Origin: Macrothele yani
Lineage: Eukaryota > Arthropoda > Arachnida > Araneae > Macrothelidae
Length of the DNA stretch: 64,000 nt
Direction: 5' to 3'
Assembly (NCBI GenBank): GCA_039090855.1
Contig: CM077012.1
Location: 140,203,541-140,267,540, forward strand
This document shows positions 1 through 10,069 of the stretch, piece after piece. The notes beneath the pieces were generated by a model. The model worked only from the letters and a program-made list of their open reading frames with translations. It made no database searches and was not told where the DNA came from. The translations under genes were made by a program, and so were the position numbers. Numbering within the stretch: position 1 is the stretch's first letter; the number at the start of each line of letters is the position of its first letter.

Positions 1-726
1 TTCTAATGGTTGTTGTGCTAATTATAACATGAATAACTTTCCTGCTAGTAGTGTAGTAATAATAATAAACAAGCTTTTAGCTGCTAGTGACGTTGTAGTA
101 GTAATTAAGATGAATAAAGTCTTATGCTGGTTGTTAATAATAACAACTAATGAAATAAACCTAACAGCCAGACAGAGATCTGACAAAACTATGAACTGAG
201 AAAAACGTACTTACTAGAACAACTTTTTATTTGAGAAACTCTTGATATGATCCAACATACACTTCACCGGACACACAGCTACTCAATAAAACGTAGCTCC
301 TTGCACATGAACGAAGCTCTACTCACATAAACGAAGCTCTCCTTACGCATATAACGAAGATCTCTTTACACATGAAACAAAAAGCTCTCTCCATATAAAC
401 AAAAGCTCTCCCTGGTATCGTTGAACGCGCCTATTTATACTGGCTACCACCACGTCACGACTTACACTAATTGCCAGATCTCATTCAGCGGGAGAAATAA
501 CTTCTCGTTCAGTAAGAAGATAATTTACATAGTAAAATAAAATAACCAGAGATAGTAAAAATCAAAAGGAAAGTGAATCTAGAGTATACGTTACAAAAGT
601 AACTGTCATTTTTAAGTACTTTTGTGTAACCTTCAAGTGAATAAGAGAGAAGTCCTTAGTTTTTTTCAACATTACCGTAGTTCATTAGTTAAACCTTAAG
701 ATCCGTAGTACTGTATTTGGTAACTC
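1..726. other. AT-rich non-coding sequence
   Basis: No open frame, RNA gene or transposon end is recognisable here apart from the short tandem repeat at 291-412. It runs up to the TA target site of the first Tc1 element. Confidence 0.6.
291..412. repeat. Short imperfect tandem repeat, about six units
   Basis: Units of about 20-24 bp built around acgaagctct followed by a cacat(a/g)a-type spacer recur from 291 (acgtagctcc) through 311, 331, 353, 378 and about 400. The units differ by substitutions and small indels, so the array is old. Confidence 0.6.
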
Positions 727-728
727 TA

Positions 729-2137
729 CACTGCTGGCCACCCAAAATGCAACACCAAGAAGGACCCGAGATAGCAAAGCCAGATTTACTGGACACATAA
801 CAACAGATACAAAGACGAAACGATTGAGCTTACAGGCCCGTGCGACTTGCGGAACACGCCGACATCAGAAGTTCGTGTGGCCCCCATGTCTGGCAATAAC
901 GGCCGCTACACGCCGCGGCATCGAACGAAAGAGGCTTTGGATGTGGGCTTGGGGTATGTCGGTCCAGGCTGCTTCCACACGTTGCCACAGTTCATCAGGT
1001 GTAGACGCGGGTGATGCTTGCCGGACCACTCGGTTGCCGATCAGCGACCACACGTGTTCGATGGGCGACATATCGGGAGAACAGGCGGGCCATGGCAGCA
1101 GTGACACCTGGTAGGCCGTGAAGAATTTTTTCACGATGCGTGCCACGTGCAGGCGCGCATTACCCTGTTGAAACGTGGCCGCTTGCAGGTCCTGCAGGTA
1201 AGGGAGGACTACAGGCTCCAAAACGTCGGAGATGTAGCGGTGGCTGTTGAGTGTACCGGCGATGCGTACCAGAGGGATGCGGGTGTCATATCCAATTGCA
1301 CCCCAAACCATAACGCCAGGCGACGGACCGGTATGGCGATGCATAATGCAGTCGTCATACAGTCTCTCGTCGCGGTGCGGCCATACGCGGATCCGACCAT
1401 CGTGGTGTTGCAGGCAGAAGCGGGATTCGTCGGAGAAGACAATGTCGTGCCATTCCGTAGGCGAGGTGCGGCGTTCAACTGCCCACTGCCGTCGCACTCG
1501 CCGGTGGTGTAACGTCAATGATAATCGGAGCAATGGGCGCCGTTCGACAAGTCCCCGCTCCTGCAGACGACGTCGAACGGTACGTGCTGACACAGGTTGT
1601 TGCGCAACACACCCTAATTGCTGCGCTAACGTTCGTGATGTGGCTGTGCGAGCCGTCAATGCCCGCCACACAACATGCCGGTCCTCTCGTTCGGTGGTGT
1701 GCCACGGCTGCGGCAATCGATCACGTCGGTCCGTCCGTCCCTCCTGCACCCATCGAATCCATACTCGCCTCACTGTGGCTGGATGTCGTCCCACACGGGC
1801 GCCGATGTCTCGGTACGATAAACCGCTGTCGCGATAAGCCACTATTCGTCCTCTGTCGAACTTCGAAACGTGCTGGAATGACTGCCGTATTCTGCGACGA
1901 GGCATCAGGAAGCTTCCCACGCACAAGTCCGGCAGTACAACACACTTCCACTACTTACACCCCGCCTTCTGTGCACCCTTCTTATAGTGCTTCTCGGTGG
2001 CGTGCCGGGCGCACATGATTTGCATATGCCCTGCAATGCTAATCGTTTGCATGTCCTCTCGCGGGCGACGCATGCTGCGAATTTCAGGTCAATCGGATGC
2101 TTCCTTCTTGGTGTTGCATTTTGGGTGGCCAGCAGTG
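729..2137 (-). mobile_element. Tc1/mariner element, family A copy 1, complete
   Basis: Both ends carry the inverted terminal sequence CACTGCTGGCCACCCAAAAT. TA dinucleotides flank the element at 727-728 and 2138-2139, the expected target duplication. The 1409-bp element carries one transposase frame on the minus strand. A second copy with the same ends is at 10070-11471. Confidence 0.93.
865..1905 (-). CDS. Tc1-family DDE transposase, open frame but second catalytic Asp replaced by Gly
   Basis: The enzyme family excises and inserts the element at TA sites. The start was chosen at the ATG at 1905 (protein MPRRRIRQSF), giving about 346 residues, normal for Tc1. Residues 15-60 and 70-120 form the paired helix-turn-helix DNA-binding region. 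The catalytic domain shows Asp159 in FSDESRF and Glu283 in SPIEHVW. The motif that should read QQDNARPH reads QQGNARLH, so the second catalytic residue is Gly248 (GAT to GGT). The 34-residue spacing to Glu283 is the DD34E pattern. There is no stop or frameshift, yet the enzyme should be inactive. The frame continues 7 codons upstream to 1926, outside the conserved start. Confidence 0.93.
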   Translation of the reverse strand: MPRRRIRQSFQHVSKFDRGRIVAYRDSGLSYRDIGARVGRHPATVRRVWIRWVQEGRTDRRDRLPQPWHTTEREDRHVVWRALTARTATSRTLAQQLGCVAQQPVSARTVRRRLQERGLVERRPLLRLSLTLHHRRVRRQWAVERRTSPTEWHDIVFSDESRFCLQHHDGRIRVWPHRDERLYDDCIMHRHTGPSPGVMVWGAIGYDTRIPLVRIAGTLNSHRYISDVLEPVVLPYLQDLQAATFQQGNARLHVARIVKKFFTAYQVSLLPWPACSPDMSPIEHVWSLIGNRVVRQASPASTPDELWQRVEAAWTDIPQAHIQSLFRSMPRRVAAVIARHGGHTNF

Positions 2138-2500
2138 TAAAATGTTTCAGCTGAAGAACGAACAAGAGCCTTACCTAATATGATTAGCACATCAAAACTA
2201 GTGATTCCCAAAGGGATTACCGCCGTCAACAATTACGCGCGATGGATTCGCTCAGCGGGTTTCCCACAGCACTTAAGTCTTCTGCCAACGTTCCCCGATT
2301 GCATTATATTTCCGACCGTAGTACCCCCTCATAGTACGTGTGCCCTCCGTTTTTGCATCATATTTTATGTCAAAATGCTCGTAAGTGCATAAAGAATATG
2401 TGGGAGTGCCAAATTGGGAGAGTGGATTGGAATAGTTGGGATTGTCAGACCATGACGTCACAGCGAGGAACAGATGTCCTTATTTGTTGCTGGGTATCTT
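2138..2500. other. Non-coding, nothing recognised
   Basis: Between the Tc1 element and a small MITE. Short open frames on both strands have no family-like motifs. Confidence 0.5.
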
Positions 2501-2504
2501 CAAT

Positions 2505-2718
2505 GCCGTCTAGAAAATACAAGGCCAGGACATTAGAGAGATGAGTTCCCTGTTTTAGTGATGTCACGTGGAAACTAATACTTCCGATTGGTTTCTAACG
2601 CTGTTGTGAATGGCATCAAACACAACACCGACGTATCAGGCCGTGCAACATGAAAATAACGTTACAAACGGAGGGAACTCATTTCTCTTATGCCATGGCC
2701 TTGTATTTTCTAGACCGC
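2505..2718. repeat. Small MITE with about 47-bp inverted ends
   Basis: The left arm (2505-2550) contains GTCTAGAAAATACAAGGCCA followed by a segment ending GATGAGTTCCC. The right arm (2671-2718) is its imperfect reverse complement. The roughly 120 bp between them are non-coding. No convincing target duplication was found, so the superfamily is unassigned. Confidence 0.65.
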
Positions 2719-2734
2719 CTTGGTCCAATTTTCC

Positions 2735-2880
2735 TGGGCAGGCGGCTTAACGTGCCCATTCGGTGCACGGCGAGTGTTCGGCGGTTCTGAGCGGCTTAGC
2801 TTACTTGGGATCGATTCCGCAACCGTCTGGTTGAAGGGCGGTTGCTCTAACCGTTTAGCTACTCACAGGCCATCATAGTT
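2735..2880 (-). repeat. tRNA-derived SINE, family B, diverged
   Basis: Read on the minus strand, it starts with a tRNA-like head (GTGAGTAGCTAAACGGTTAG, degenerate B box near GGAATCGATCCC). It is followed by the family tail words that appear in plus orientation as gcggcttaacgtgcccat. It closely resembles 8945-9095. Confidence 0.6.
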
Positions 2881-4458
2881 TGAACTGCTTCTTTGTCCAC
2901 TAAGACCTTCCACTCATGACTTGAAGGAAGACAAACAATCTAAGCCGTCCCAACAACGCTGCTGATGCAGCCAGCAAAACGCTTCCCATCCGATTACGTT
3001 TAAGGTACAAATACAGGGTAATTGCGTTTAATGGCACAAGGCCCTTGACCCATAAACGCTCGAGTACCCAAGGTAATGGAATCGCGCTTAGGATGCTTTG
3101 TTTTTCGGTATGAATGCATTTATTTCTGCTAGCAGAAGCTGTTATTCTCTGAAAAGGTTTATAATATATATATATATATTATTTTTTTAACTGTCAATGA
3201 TTTTCAGTTATCTTTCTGTTCTAAAAATAAGCAACTGCCGCCGCCGCTGTTTTAGAAATTTCGCGACACTCGCGCTTTCCTAGCTCGCAGCGCAAAAAGT
3301 ATTGAACACAAAAATATGAAATTCGCACCGTTTGTAAAGAATTGTTTGGAGAACACGCTGAAATAAACCGTTTTTTGATTCTGGTGATACTTCAAGAGTT
3401 GTTGTATTTCAAATTTAAGGTAAGCAAGATAGTGCTATGAGTTCGCGTTCCGGACGCACTAACAGCAACAGAACCACGAAACTTTGTAGGCATGTAGGGC
3501 CATGGCCGAATTTTTGCACCTCGTGTGCCTTTTTTTCTTTTTTAGTTTCGATTTAGTTTACGAGAAACTAAATTTTTAAATTTGACAAAATTCTCTATTT
3601 CCCGATGGCTTCCATTAAAAAAACCGGATATATGGCAAACTATATAAATCATAACGCATTGCAATTTTTACAGCATAAACTCACAACTCTTTTAAACAAA
3701 AATTAAGGACAATTATTTTCGGATTTTTAAGCATTTTTTAAAGACGCAAAGGAAAGGAAAAAACGGCTTTCCTCTGTCTTCAGCGGTAACCACACATGAA
3801 AGTTCTGGTCCCGTGACCAGCTGCCATGATGACGCAGCTATTTTTAGCGCTCTCTTCTCACTGGCTGAAAGGACAGGCTACAATCAAACTGGTAATGATA
3901 CAATGCTTAATGACGTAGCGACGCTTTTAAAGGTCGGCGTTTTCCGCCGGCATACGTGAATACCTATGCAAATATAGGCTTTCGCCTCGCGCTCTCCTAG
4001 CTTGCAGCGCAAAAGTATTGAACAGTTGGGAGAACATTTTCATTTCGTTTGATGGCATCACCGGAAAGCGACAGTCGAACACATTGGTCGACAGTTCTGA
4101 CGAAATGATGTTTGCAAAGCTGTGACACATTTGTTGTGTTTGTTTAATCATGCCACTTCAAAGGAAAAACAATCGGTATGTAAAAAAAATGAAAAGAATA
4201 AATTTTTTATACAAAACAGGATTTGCAAACGTGAAGAAGATAAGTTAGAACAGACACTTACTGCTAATAGGACCGAAAATATGTCAGAACATCGACTAAT
4301 GATTTAAAAAATTATTCTACGTGTCTTATATTATCCCGTCATTATTGACGGGCTTTCACCTAGTGTTTAAAAAAAAAAAAGATAAAATGCACTGTACTAA
4401 TTCATGGTATTATTTCATAAAACACCTAAACATAAAATTTGGTCTTGATAGCTACAAT
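2881..4458. other. AT-rich non-coding sequence with dispersed repeat words
   Basis: No gene is recognised. A segment of about 45 bp (cgcgctttcctagctcgcag and following) near 3268-3310 recurs diverged at 3983-4027. The stretch 4330-4458 belongs to a dispersed AT-rich repeat also seen at 5880-6040 and 60040-60080. A TA microsatellite sits near 3160-3180. Confidence 0.5.
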
Positions 4459-5185
4459 CAGTGGTGGAAATAGGAGTTATTCGCTGCCGGAACCAAACAT
4501 GCAAGTGAGTGACTTAAAAAATTAATATGCACAAACCCATTCGCAGTAGATGTAAAACCATATAAGAAAATTTCGTTATTGTTACTAAACTGTAATACGA
4601 AATACTCACATTTAGCTGAAGTCAGAGCTGTTTTCTTTATTCAGAAGTACGTTTCTTATTGAAAAGACCATTCGAATGCCGGTGCAATTAAAAGTGTCCG
4701 CTACTAATGAACATTGGAGAAAAAAAGTCAGGTCGTATTTGACGCGGAGATATTCAATTGTCTTAGGCGACAAAATAAAGAAACTCTACTCTGTCTGAAA
4801 TATCCGTTTGTTTTAACTGAAATATCCGTTATAACTTTAATTTGAAAACATAAAAATTATCTCGCAAAATAATTTCCAAAGTCTCCCGACTTTCTGGTGG
4901 ACCGCGGAGGAGGTCCGGCAGACGGTCGGCGACCAGCTCCTGTCGTGAACTTCGCTCTCTCCAAACACCTTATTAGAGCTTTATTAGAGCAGAAGGAAAA
5001 CTTTTATTTGTAAAACGAAGAACAATTCATACAAGAGGCGTCTTTAATTGAAATGTATATAACTTATGCGAAATATTTTATTCAAATTAAATGCTCCCTT
5101 TCTTTTGATGTCACTTCGCTCCCGGAACGTGGGGTTTCGCTCCCGAAACGGAGTTCGGCTGTGTTCCGGCCCATTTCTACCACTG
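4459..5185. mobile_element. Non-autonomous hAT element (MITE) with perfect 8-bp target duplication
   Basis: The ends are CAGTGGTGGAAATAGG and CCCATTTCTACCACTG, imperfect inverted repeats of hAT type. The 8-bp sequence gctacaat is repeated directly on both sides (4451-4458 and 5186-5193). The 727-bp interior has no transposase frame. The flanks join into a dispersed repeat whose uninterrupted relative is near 5995-6010. Confidence 0.85.
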
Positions 5186-5193
5186 GCTACAAT

Positions 5194-6109
5194 AACTTTT
5201 GAGTAAGTCCACAGACCGACACGTAGACATCATTCACTCAATCACCTATACGACACTACTAGAGAAATTTTCCGGCGAACCGCTCTTAATGCATCGGATG
5301 GACTCGTTGGGCTGTTAATCCCGCACGGTAAAAAATAAGTGGTGTGAATTCACGGAAAATTCTGAAAATAACGTGCAGCAAAGTTGCCGGTAGGTATCCG
5401 TGTTTTTTCAGAAATTTCCATTTTTAAAAGTACCCGTTTATTTTAACTTACGTATTTTCACAGATTTTCTGTAATCAGGAATTCCGTTTATTTCCGAAAA
5501 ATACATTTCAGGTTTTCCCGTGTTTCAACTGAAATTCCGCAAAATCGACGACATGGCATTTTTCAGCCCTCACCCCAGCTAAATCTTCCGCCATAGTCAG
5601 GATCGAACCCCTGCCATTCGGGTCACCAGATAACGCACGCCTTTAACCACTGAGCTACAAACACTCGTAAATCCGACTTACGTATAGCGTAAAACAAATT
5701 ACGCGATGATGAATTTTTTTTTTCCTTGCCATTAATGCTAGTGGTTTAGTCATTTTATTTTCTGTTGGAGCTTATTATTTTTCTTAATAAGTTTGTAATG
5801 TTTTTTTTTTTCTGGTAGGAGTTTTCACAAATTAAGCATTTTTCATCCCGATTTCCCGAAGCAAATTGCTTTGCAACGGGATTTTTTTAAACTGACAATG
5901 TGACTTTCAGTTATCTTTAAAAAAGATGAAATCTTATTTTATAGTATTACTTCACACACACACATGCACACTCTCCTAAATATAAAATTTACTCTTGATA
6001 GCTATAATAGCTTTTGTCTTCAGTTGTCCAAAGACTGATAAATAGACATCGTATAACCATCTGTACAATAAATTAAGTACCTGGTTTCTTACAGTAATAC
6101 ATTATTCTG
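5194..6109. other. Non-coding repeat-rich sequence
   Basis: Continues the dispersed repeat interrupted by the hAT MITE. It then enters a region with many imperfect copies of words such as ttcagaaatttcc and cacggaaaa (5340-5570), also seen at 7830-7950 and 8890-9330. Apart from a tRNA-like block at 5588-5666, no gene is seen. Confidence 0.45.
5588..5666 (-). repeat. tRNA-like sequence, probably a SINE head
   Basis: On the minus strand it has an A-box-like TAGCTCAGTGGTTAAAGG and a B-box-like GGGGTTCGATCCT at tRNA spacing. The acceptor ends do not pair well, so a working tRNA gene is unlikely and a decayed SINE head is preferred. Confidence 0.5.
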
Positions 6110-6118
6110 TATATTAAA

Positions 6119-7014
6119 GGGAGTGAGACAAGGTGACACCATATCTCCCAAGCTCTTTAACGCCACATTGCAAAATGTCTTTCAATCATTGAACTGGGAA
6201 AACAAAGGGATAAAGATTAATGGAGATTACTTAACTCACCTTTGTTTTGCTGATGACGTAGTCATCTTTGCAACTACCATTTCAGAGCTGCAGAGTATGA
6301 TCCAAGAACTTGCTGACAAGAGTAAAGAAGTGGGATTAAAAATGAACTTTCAGAAGACAAAAGTGACGTACAATGCATTTACAAGAAATGAAGATTTATC
6401 GATTGATGGAGAAAAGCTGTAGATAACAGATGCGTACGTTTATCTTGGACAGCAGATATCAAGTAAGGGTCACATTGATGAAGAAATTAATCGGCGTGCA
6501 AAACTTGCCTGGAGAGCTTTTGGAAGAAACAATTTTCAAGAGCAATATGCCATTATGTCTTAAAAGAAAAGTGTTTGATCAATGCATCCTTCCAGTGCTT
6601 ACGTATGGAGCAGAGACATGGACCTTAACTAAAAAAGACATACAACTACTTAACACAACTCAAAAAAGCATGGAGAGATGCATGCTTGGTGTAACCTGGA
6701 AAGATAACAAGAGGAACTTGTGGATAAGGAAAAGGACAGGAGTGGACGATATCATGACCAGAGTGAAATCACTGAAATGGCAATGGGCTGGACATGTTAC
6801 CAGAAGAACGGACCACCGATGGACAAACGAAATTTTAGACTGGATTCCGAGGGACAGGAAAAGACCCAGAAGAAGACCCCATGGGAAATTTTAAGGATGA
6901 AATTCGAAAGTATGCTGGAGTGACATGGAGGAGACAGGCCCAAGACAGACAATTGTGGAAGAAATTTGGGAGACCTTCATCCAGCAGTGGATTGATAATG
7001 GTTGATGATGATGA
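6119..7014 (+). mobile_element. 5'-truncated RTE-clade LINE with target duplication
   Basis: The body begins within reverse transcriptase at GVRQGDTISPKLF and contains the catalytic FADDVVIFA box (about 6246-6275) and the family's C-terminal region. The frame is interrupted by TAG at 6420-6422, and a shift near 6530 moves the reading frame. It ends in a short (ATG)n tail. The 9-bp tatattaaa is repeated at 6110-6118 and 7015-7023. Confidence 0.88.
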
Positions 7015-7158
7015 TATATTAAATAGCTGGTGCACAAAATAGGGGAGAGGAGAAGAAATATCCTGTGCCACAATAAACAAAATTCATGCGTTATGCTATC
7101 CACAATATCCAATCTGGCTACGGAACTTCAAAATTCGACAGACGATTGAAATCTAAAA

Positions 7159-7320
7159 TATAACGAAGTAAATTTCTCCGTCATTTCTGTCCACGCCAGG
7201 AATCGAACCCGGATCCCCTCATTCCGGAATAAGTCGCTCTACCAATTGAGCTACGCGGACGTTTCTTCTGACTACTATCTGCCTTTATGTCGTGTGCGTC
7301 CTGCTGGCAGGTACGTCACA
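7159..7320 (-). repeat. Terminal direct repeat (3' LTR of TRIM copy 1)
   Basis: 162 bp. It contains a 72-nt tRNA-like block at 7189-7260 whose ends pair (GTCCGCG with CGTGGAC). The A box is TAGCTCAATTGG and the B box GGTTCGATTCC. It differs at several positions from the 7580-7742 repeat, indicating age. Confidence 0.85.
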
Positions 7321-7566
7321 TCCCCCCCGAAAGAGGGCCGGGGGCACGGCCCACGTGTCAGCCGTGACCATGAATTGTTGCAGGCAGCCATCCACTGTAG
7401 AACGTGCACTTGAGAACTCCCTGTCAATCTGGTGTGTGGAATGCAACATCACACATATTTTTTTTTTCGAAGCGCTGGAGAAGGGATTCTCTGATTTTTC
7501 CTATCTCGCGGTGTGGAAATAACATCACACCATTGCGAGATTTTGAACGGTCGGGTCATCCGGATA

Positions 7567-7578
7567 GTTCGGGCGCCA
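7567..7578 (-). other. Primer-binding site matching tRNA-Lys 3' end
   Basis: On the minus strand TGGCGCCCGAAC is complementary to the 3' terminus of tRNA-Lys plus CCA. It lies one base from the end of the 5' LTR, where reverse transcription is primed in LTR elements. The match stops after 12 nt. Confidence 0.8.
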
Positions 7579-7579
7579 T

Positions 7580-7742
7580 TATAACGAAGTAAATTTCTCC
7601 GTGATTTCTGGTCTACGCCGAGATTCGAACCCGGATCCCCTCATTCCGGAATAAGTCACTCTACCAACTGAGCTACGCGGACGTTTGTTCTGACTACTAT
7701 CTGCCTTTATGTCGTGTGCGTCCCGCTGGCAGGTACGTCACA
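7580..7742 (-). repeat. Terminal direct repeat (5' LTR of TRIM copy 1)
   Basis: 163 bp, direct repeat of 7159-7320. Its tRNA-like block is at 7611-7682, with A box TAGCTCAGTTGG and B box GGTTCGAATCT. If transcribed by Pol III from these internal boxes, transcripts would start inside the LTR. Confidence 0.85.
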
Positions 7743-7749
7743 AAAAGTT

Positions 7750-8890
7750 AATCAAACCTCAAGTATTCTCACCAATCGCTCCTATTACCGGTAATTTCTC
7801 GTCATACGGATACAGAAAAGGTGAGAACAGAGTTTTCTCGTTAATTACGAAAGGAATTGCGGAAAGGTTTCTGAAAATTCAGAATTTTCGCTTGGTACGA
7901 AAAATCCGTGGAATTCAGGTTTCTTTCCATCATTTCACGGAAAGGGTTGTATTTCATTTCATTTCAGTTATTAGCATTTTAGTTGGCACAGCATTAATGC
8001 AAAATAAACTGTATTGTAAGCAACTGGGATGGAGAGGGAAAAGGCCTAAAAGGCCTGACGTGCTCTTTTTCCCAACAAGGAAAAAATAATACATATACAA
8101 ATTGGCATGTCACAAATATTACAATAATGATGGAGGCAAACATGAGTATATAGCATACATTTAGTAAGTAGTGTTTTAATTTATATTTAAAACGATCAAT
8201 ATCATTAATAAATGTAAGGTTATCAGGGAGTGAGTTTCAAAAGGAGGAACATTCGTCCGTGAAGGGTCCGGGGTCAAATCCCGGTGAGGCATGGATGTTG
8301 TGTTTGTCTTACAGCACTGGCTCTCAAAAAAAAAAAAAAAAAAAAAAAAAAAGGAGGGACCCGAATAATTGAAGAAGGTTCTGGAACGTTTAAGCAGGAA
8401 GTAGTAAGTTTTTATTTCTGGTGTCGTAATTCTGATTATGAGTATGAAGATGGATTAAATCATGATATCAATTCTTTTAAACACCAATTTACTAATATTA
8501 TAGTAATAAAGTCGTTTAATCGGTAGAATATTAAAATCCCTGAGAGTACGAGAAGTTCGAAAATTAGGGCCAGAATATCGATTGTGTAATAATTTAAGCT
8601 CAAGAAGTCTAAAAAAATTGATTTGTAATCTTTGTAGCTTATTCAAATTAAAGTTGGTTGTGTTTCCCCAGATTGAAATACAATAATTAAAGTTTGTTTG
8701 AATTGAAGAATAGTAAAGCAGCATCATTAGTTTAGGAGAAAGGTTTGTCATTACAGAACTGATAACCCCAATAGTCCTAGATATCTTATTACAGAGATAA
8801 AATCAATGTGTGTATTTGACTTAAGATCATGTTGAAAAATGGTTCCCAAATAAGTCTGACTCTTAACAGTGTCAATCGATGAGAAATATG
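7750..8890 (-). mobile_element. Relic of a CR1/Jockey-like LINE (reverse transcriptase C-terminus)
   Basis: The frame 8455-8751 (minus) reads LLYYSSIQTNFNYCISIWGN, the typical post-catalytic region of non-LTR reverse transcriptases. Upstream, near 8760-8890, residues resembling YLGTIFQHDL and HIDFIS fit the preceding segment, after a stop. Downstream frame pieces reach about 7990. A SINE A fragment interrupts it near 8250-8355. The clade call is tentative. 7750-7950 is AT-rich and may not belong to it. Confidence 0.5.
8250..8355 (+). repeat. SINE family A fragment ending in poly(A)
   Basis: Begins inside the tRNA-like head (ttcgtccgtgaagggtccgg, B box GGTCAAATCCC) and continues with the family word gaggcatggatgttgtg. 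It ends in about 25 A residues after ctggctctc, missing the normal tail. Confidence 0.8.
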
Positions 8891-8944
8891 CTTCGGTAAT
8901 TCACGAAAGAAATGACGGAAAGTGGCTCGTGAATTTCAGAAATT

Positions 8945-9095
8945 TTTTTGCAGTGCGGGACCGACGGCTTAGCGTGCTCATCCGCGGCGCACAGAGGGTA
9001 TTCAGTGGTTCGTAGCAGCTCGGCCTACTTGGGATTGATCCCGCGACCATCTGATCGGTAGGCGGTTGCTCTAACCGCAAGGCCACTCACGGGCT
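8945..9095 (-). repeat. SINE family B fragment
   Basis: The minus-strand head CCCGTGAGTGGCCTTGCGGT and degenerate B box GGGATCAATCCC are followed by the tail words shared with the copy at 2735-2880 and with the full copies at 38099 and 61015. Confidence 0.65.
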
Positions 9096-9572
9096 GTAAA
9101 ACATGAGAACAGAGTTTTACCATTAATATACGAACGGAATCACTCCCCGAAAATTCAAGTTTCTCCGATAACATCACTTAGAAACGGCAATTTTCCGTGC
9201 TTAATTTTTTAAAGGGTATTTCTGTCAATTCAAGCATGAAATATCCGTAAAAACAGGTTTGTCACTTCACGGAAAAGGGGTGAATCGGGAATATGCTTCG
9301 TTAATTCCAGAAAAGAATCACTGTAAATAATGGCTCCTGAATTACAGGATTTTTTTTTCTTTTTTTGTGACAGAGTTTGCCTGTATTTAAAAGATAGCCA
9401 AAAGTTGTATTGTGCGTTCGGCTTCATTCACTTTTGTACTCTTCTAGCTGCAACTCGCGATCCAGCCGAAAGTTTTATTTCAATTGTTTTTAGCTGTGTC
9501 CTGCATGAAATAAACATTTTCTTGCAGTCATCCGTCATCATCATACAACTGTGTTCTTTCTTCCCCTTGCAG
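9096..9572. other. Non-coding sequence upstream of a host exon
   Basis: AT-rich with imperfect copies of words such as gagaacagagtttt also seen near 7830. A pyrimidine-rich tract and AG acceptor end at 9572. The stretch is therefore read as the 3' part of an upstream intron; the upstream exon is not identified and may lie outside the window. Confidence 0.5.
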
Positions 9573-9905
9573 CACAACTGCCCTCCAAGAAAGAAACTGT
9601 TCTCGGTGGTACAGATTCTGATGATGATGTGGAACTTATCTGTACCATCGATAATTTGGGCAATGAACAGGAAGAAAAGCCAAGTCCATCCCTGGCAGAA
9701 GTATTGAAAGTTCCAACGACAAAAGAAGATTACTTCAAGCACTTAAACAGTATCTGCCGCGATCGTATGCATTTCCCTGAGGGAGCAGTGATTACAGCAA
9801 AAAATTTGGACGCTGCTATCCGTAATTCACCAGCACTTCAAAATTACCAAGCAAAGAAGGCGGAAAATACGAAGAAAGCTGAAAAACGAGTGACCCATCT
9901 TGAAA
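9573..9905 (+). CDS. Internal exon of an unrecognised host gene
   Basis: The 333-bp exon is bounded by a strong acceptor (ttctttcttccccttgcag) and the donor gtaagt. The first two bases complete an upstream codon and the last base starts the next. The peptide of about 110 residues begins QLPSKKETVLGGTDSDDDVE. It has an acidic-hydrophobic patch (DSDDDVELICTI) that looks like a SUMO-interaction motif, a mixed segment containing EDYFKHLNSICRDRMHFPEG, and a charged, coiled-coil-like end rich in Lys and Glu. It is the only long non-transposon frame in the first 30 kb. The family is not recognised. The phase fits the exon at 30882. Confidence 0.7.
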
Positions 9906-10069
9906 GTAAGTTTTCCTTTGCTTTAAAGTAATGCGTTTTTTAGTCATGTTCATTTTCCTAAAAAAAAAAAATTGAATGACAAATACAGTTGAAACCTGTC
10001 TAAACGGAATCCGAGGATTGGAACCATTTTCTGTTTCAGACAGGTGCATCCGTGGCAGCCACTGAAATA

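Larger units (their letters stand above)
7159..7742 (-). mobile_element. TRIM-like miniature LTR retrotransposon with tRNA-like LTRs, copy 1
   Basis: Direct terminal repeats at 7159-7320 and 7580-7742 flank about 259 bp of non-coding interior. In element (minus) orientation the repeat starts TGTGACGTACC and ends CTTCGTTATA. One base after the 5' repeat is TGGCGCCCGAAC (7567-7578), the 12 nt expected at a tRNA-Lys primer-binding site. A purine run GGGGGGGA abuts the 3' repeat (7321-7328). The 4-bp aaaa is found at 7155-7158 and 7743-7746, though in A-rich sequence. There is no gag or pol coding capacity, so movement would need enzymes from another element. Confidence 0.85.

Noticed and set aside
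1247..1837. 196-codon plus-strand frame over the Tc1 transposase
   Set aside because: Arg/Ser/Cys-rich composition typical of the antisense of a transposase gene; the sister copy shows the same shadow.
7189..7260. tRNA gene call for the tRNA-like block (and for those at 7611, 36983 and 37408)
   Set aside because: Although A and B boxes and acceptor pairing are good, the anticodon loop is one base short and the block always lies inside the terminal repeat of the miniature element.
8284..8526. Frame across the A-run at 8326-8352
   Set aside because: Its lysine run comes from SINE poly(A); not coding.
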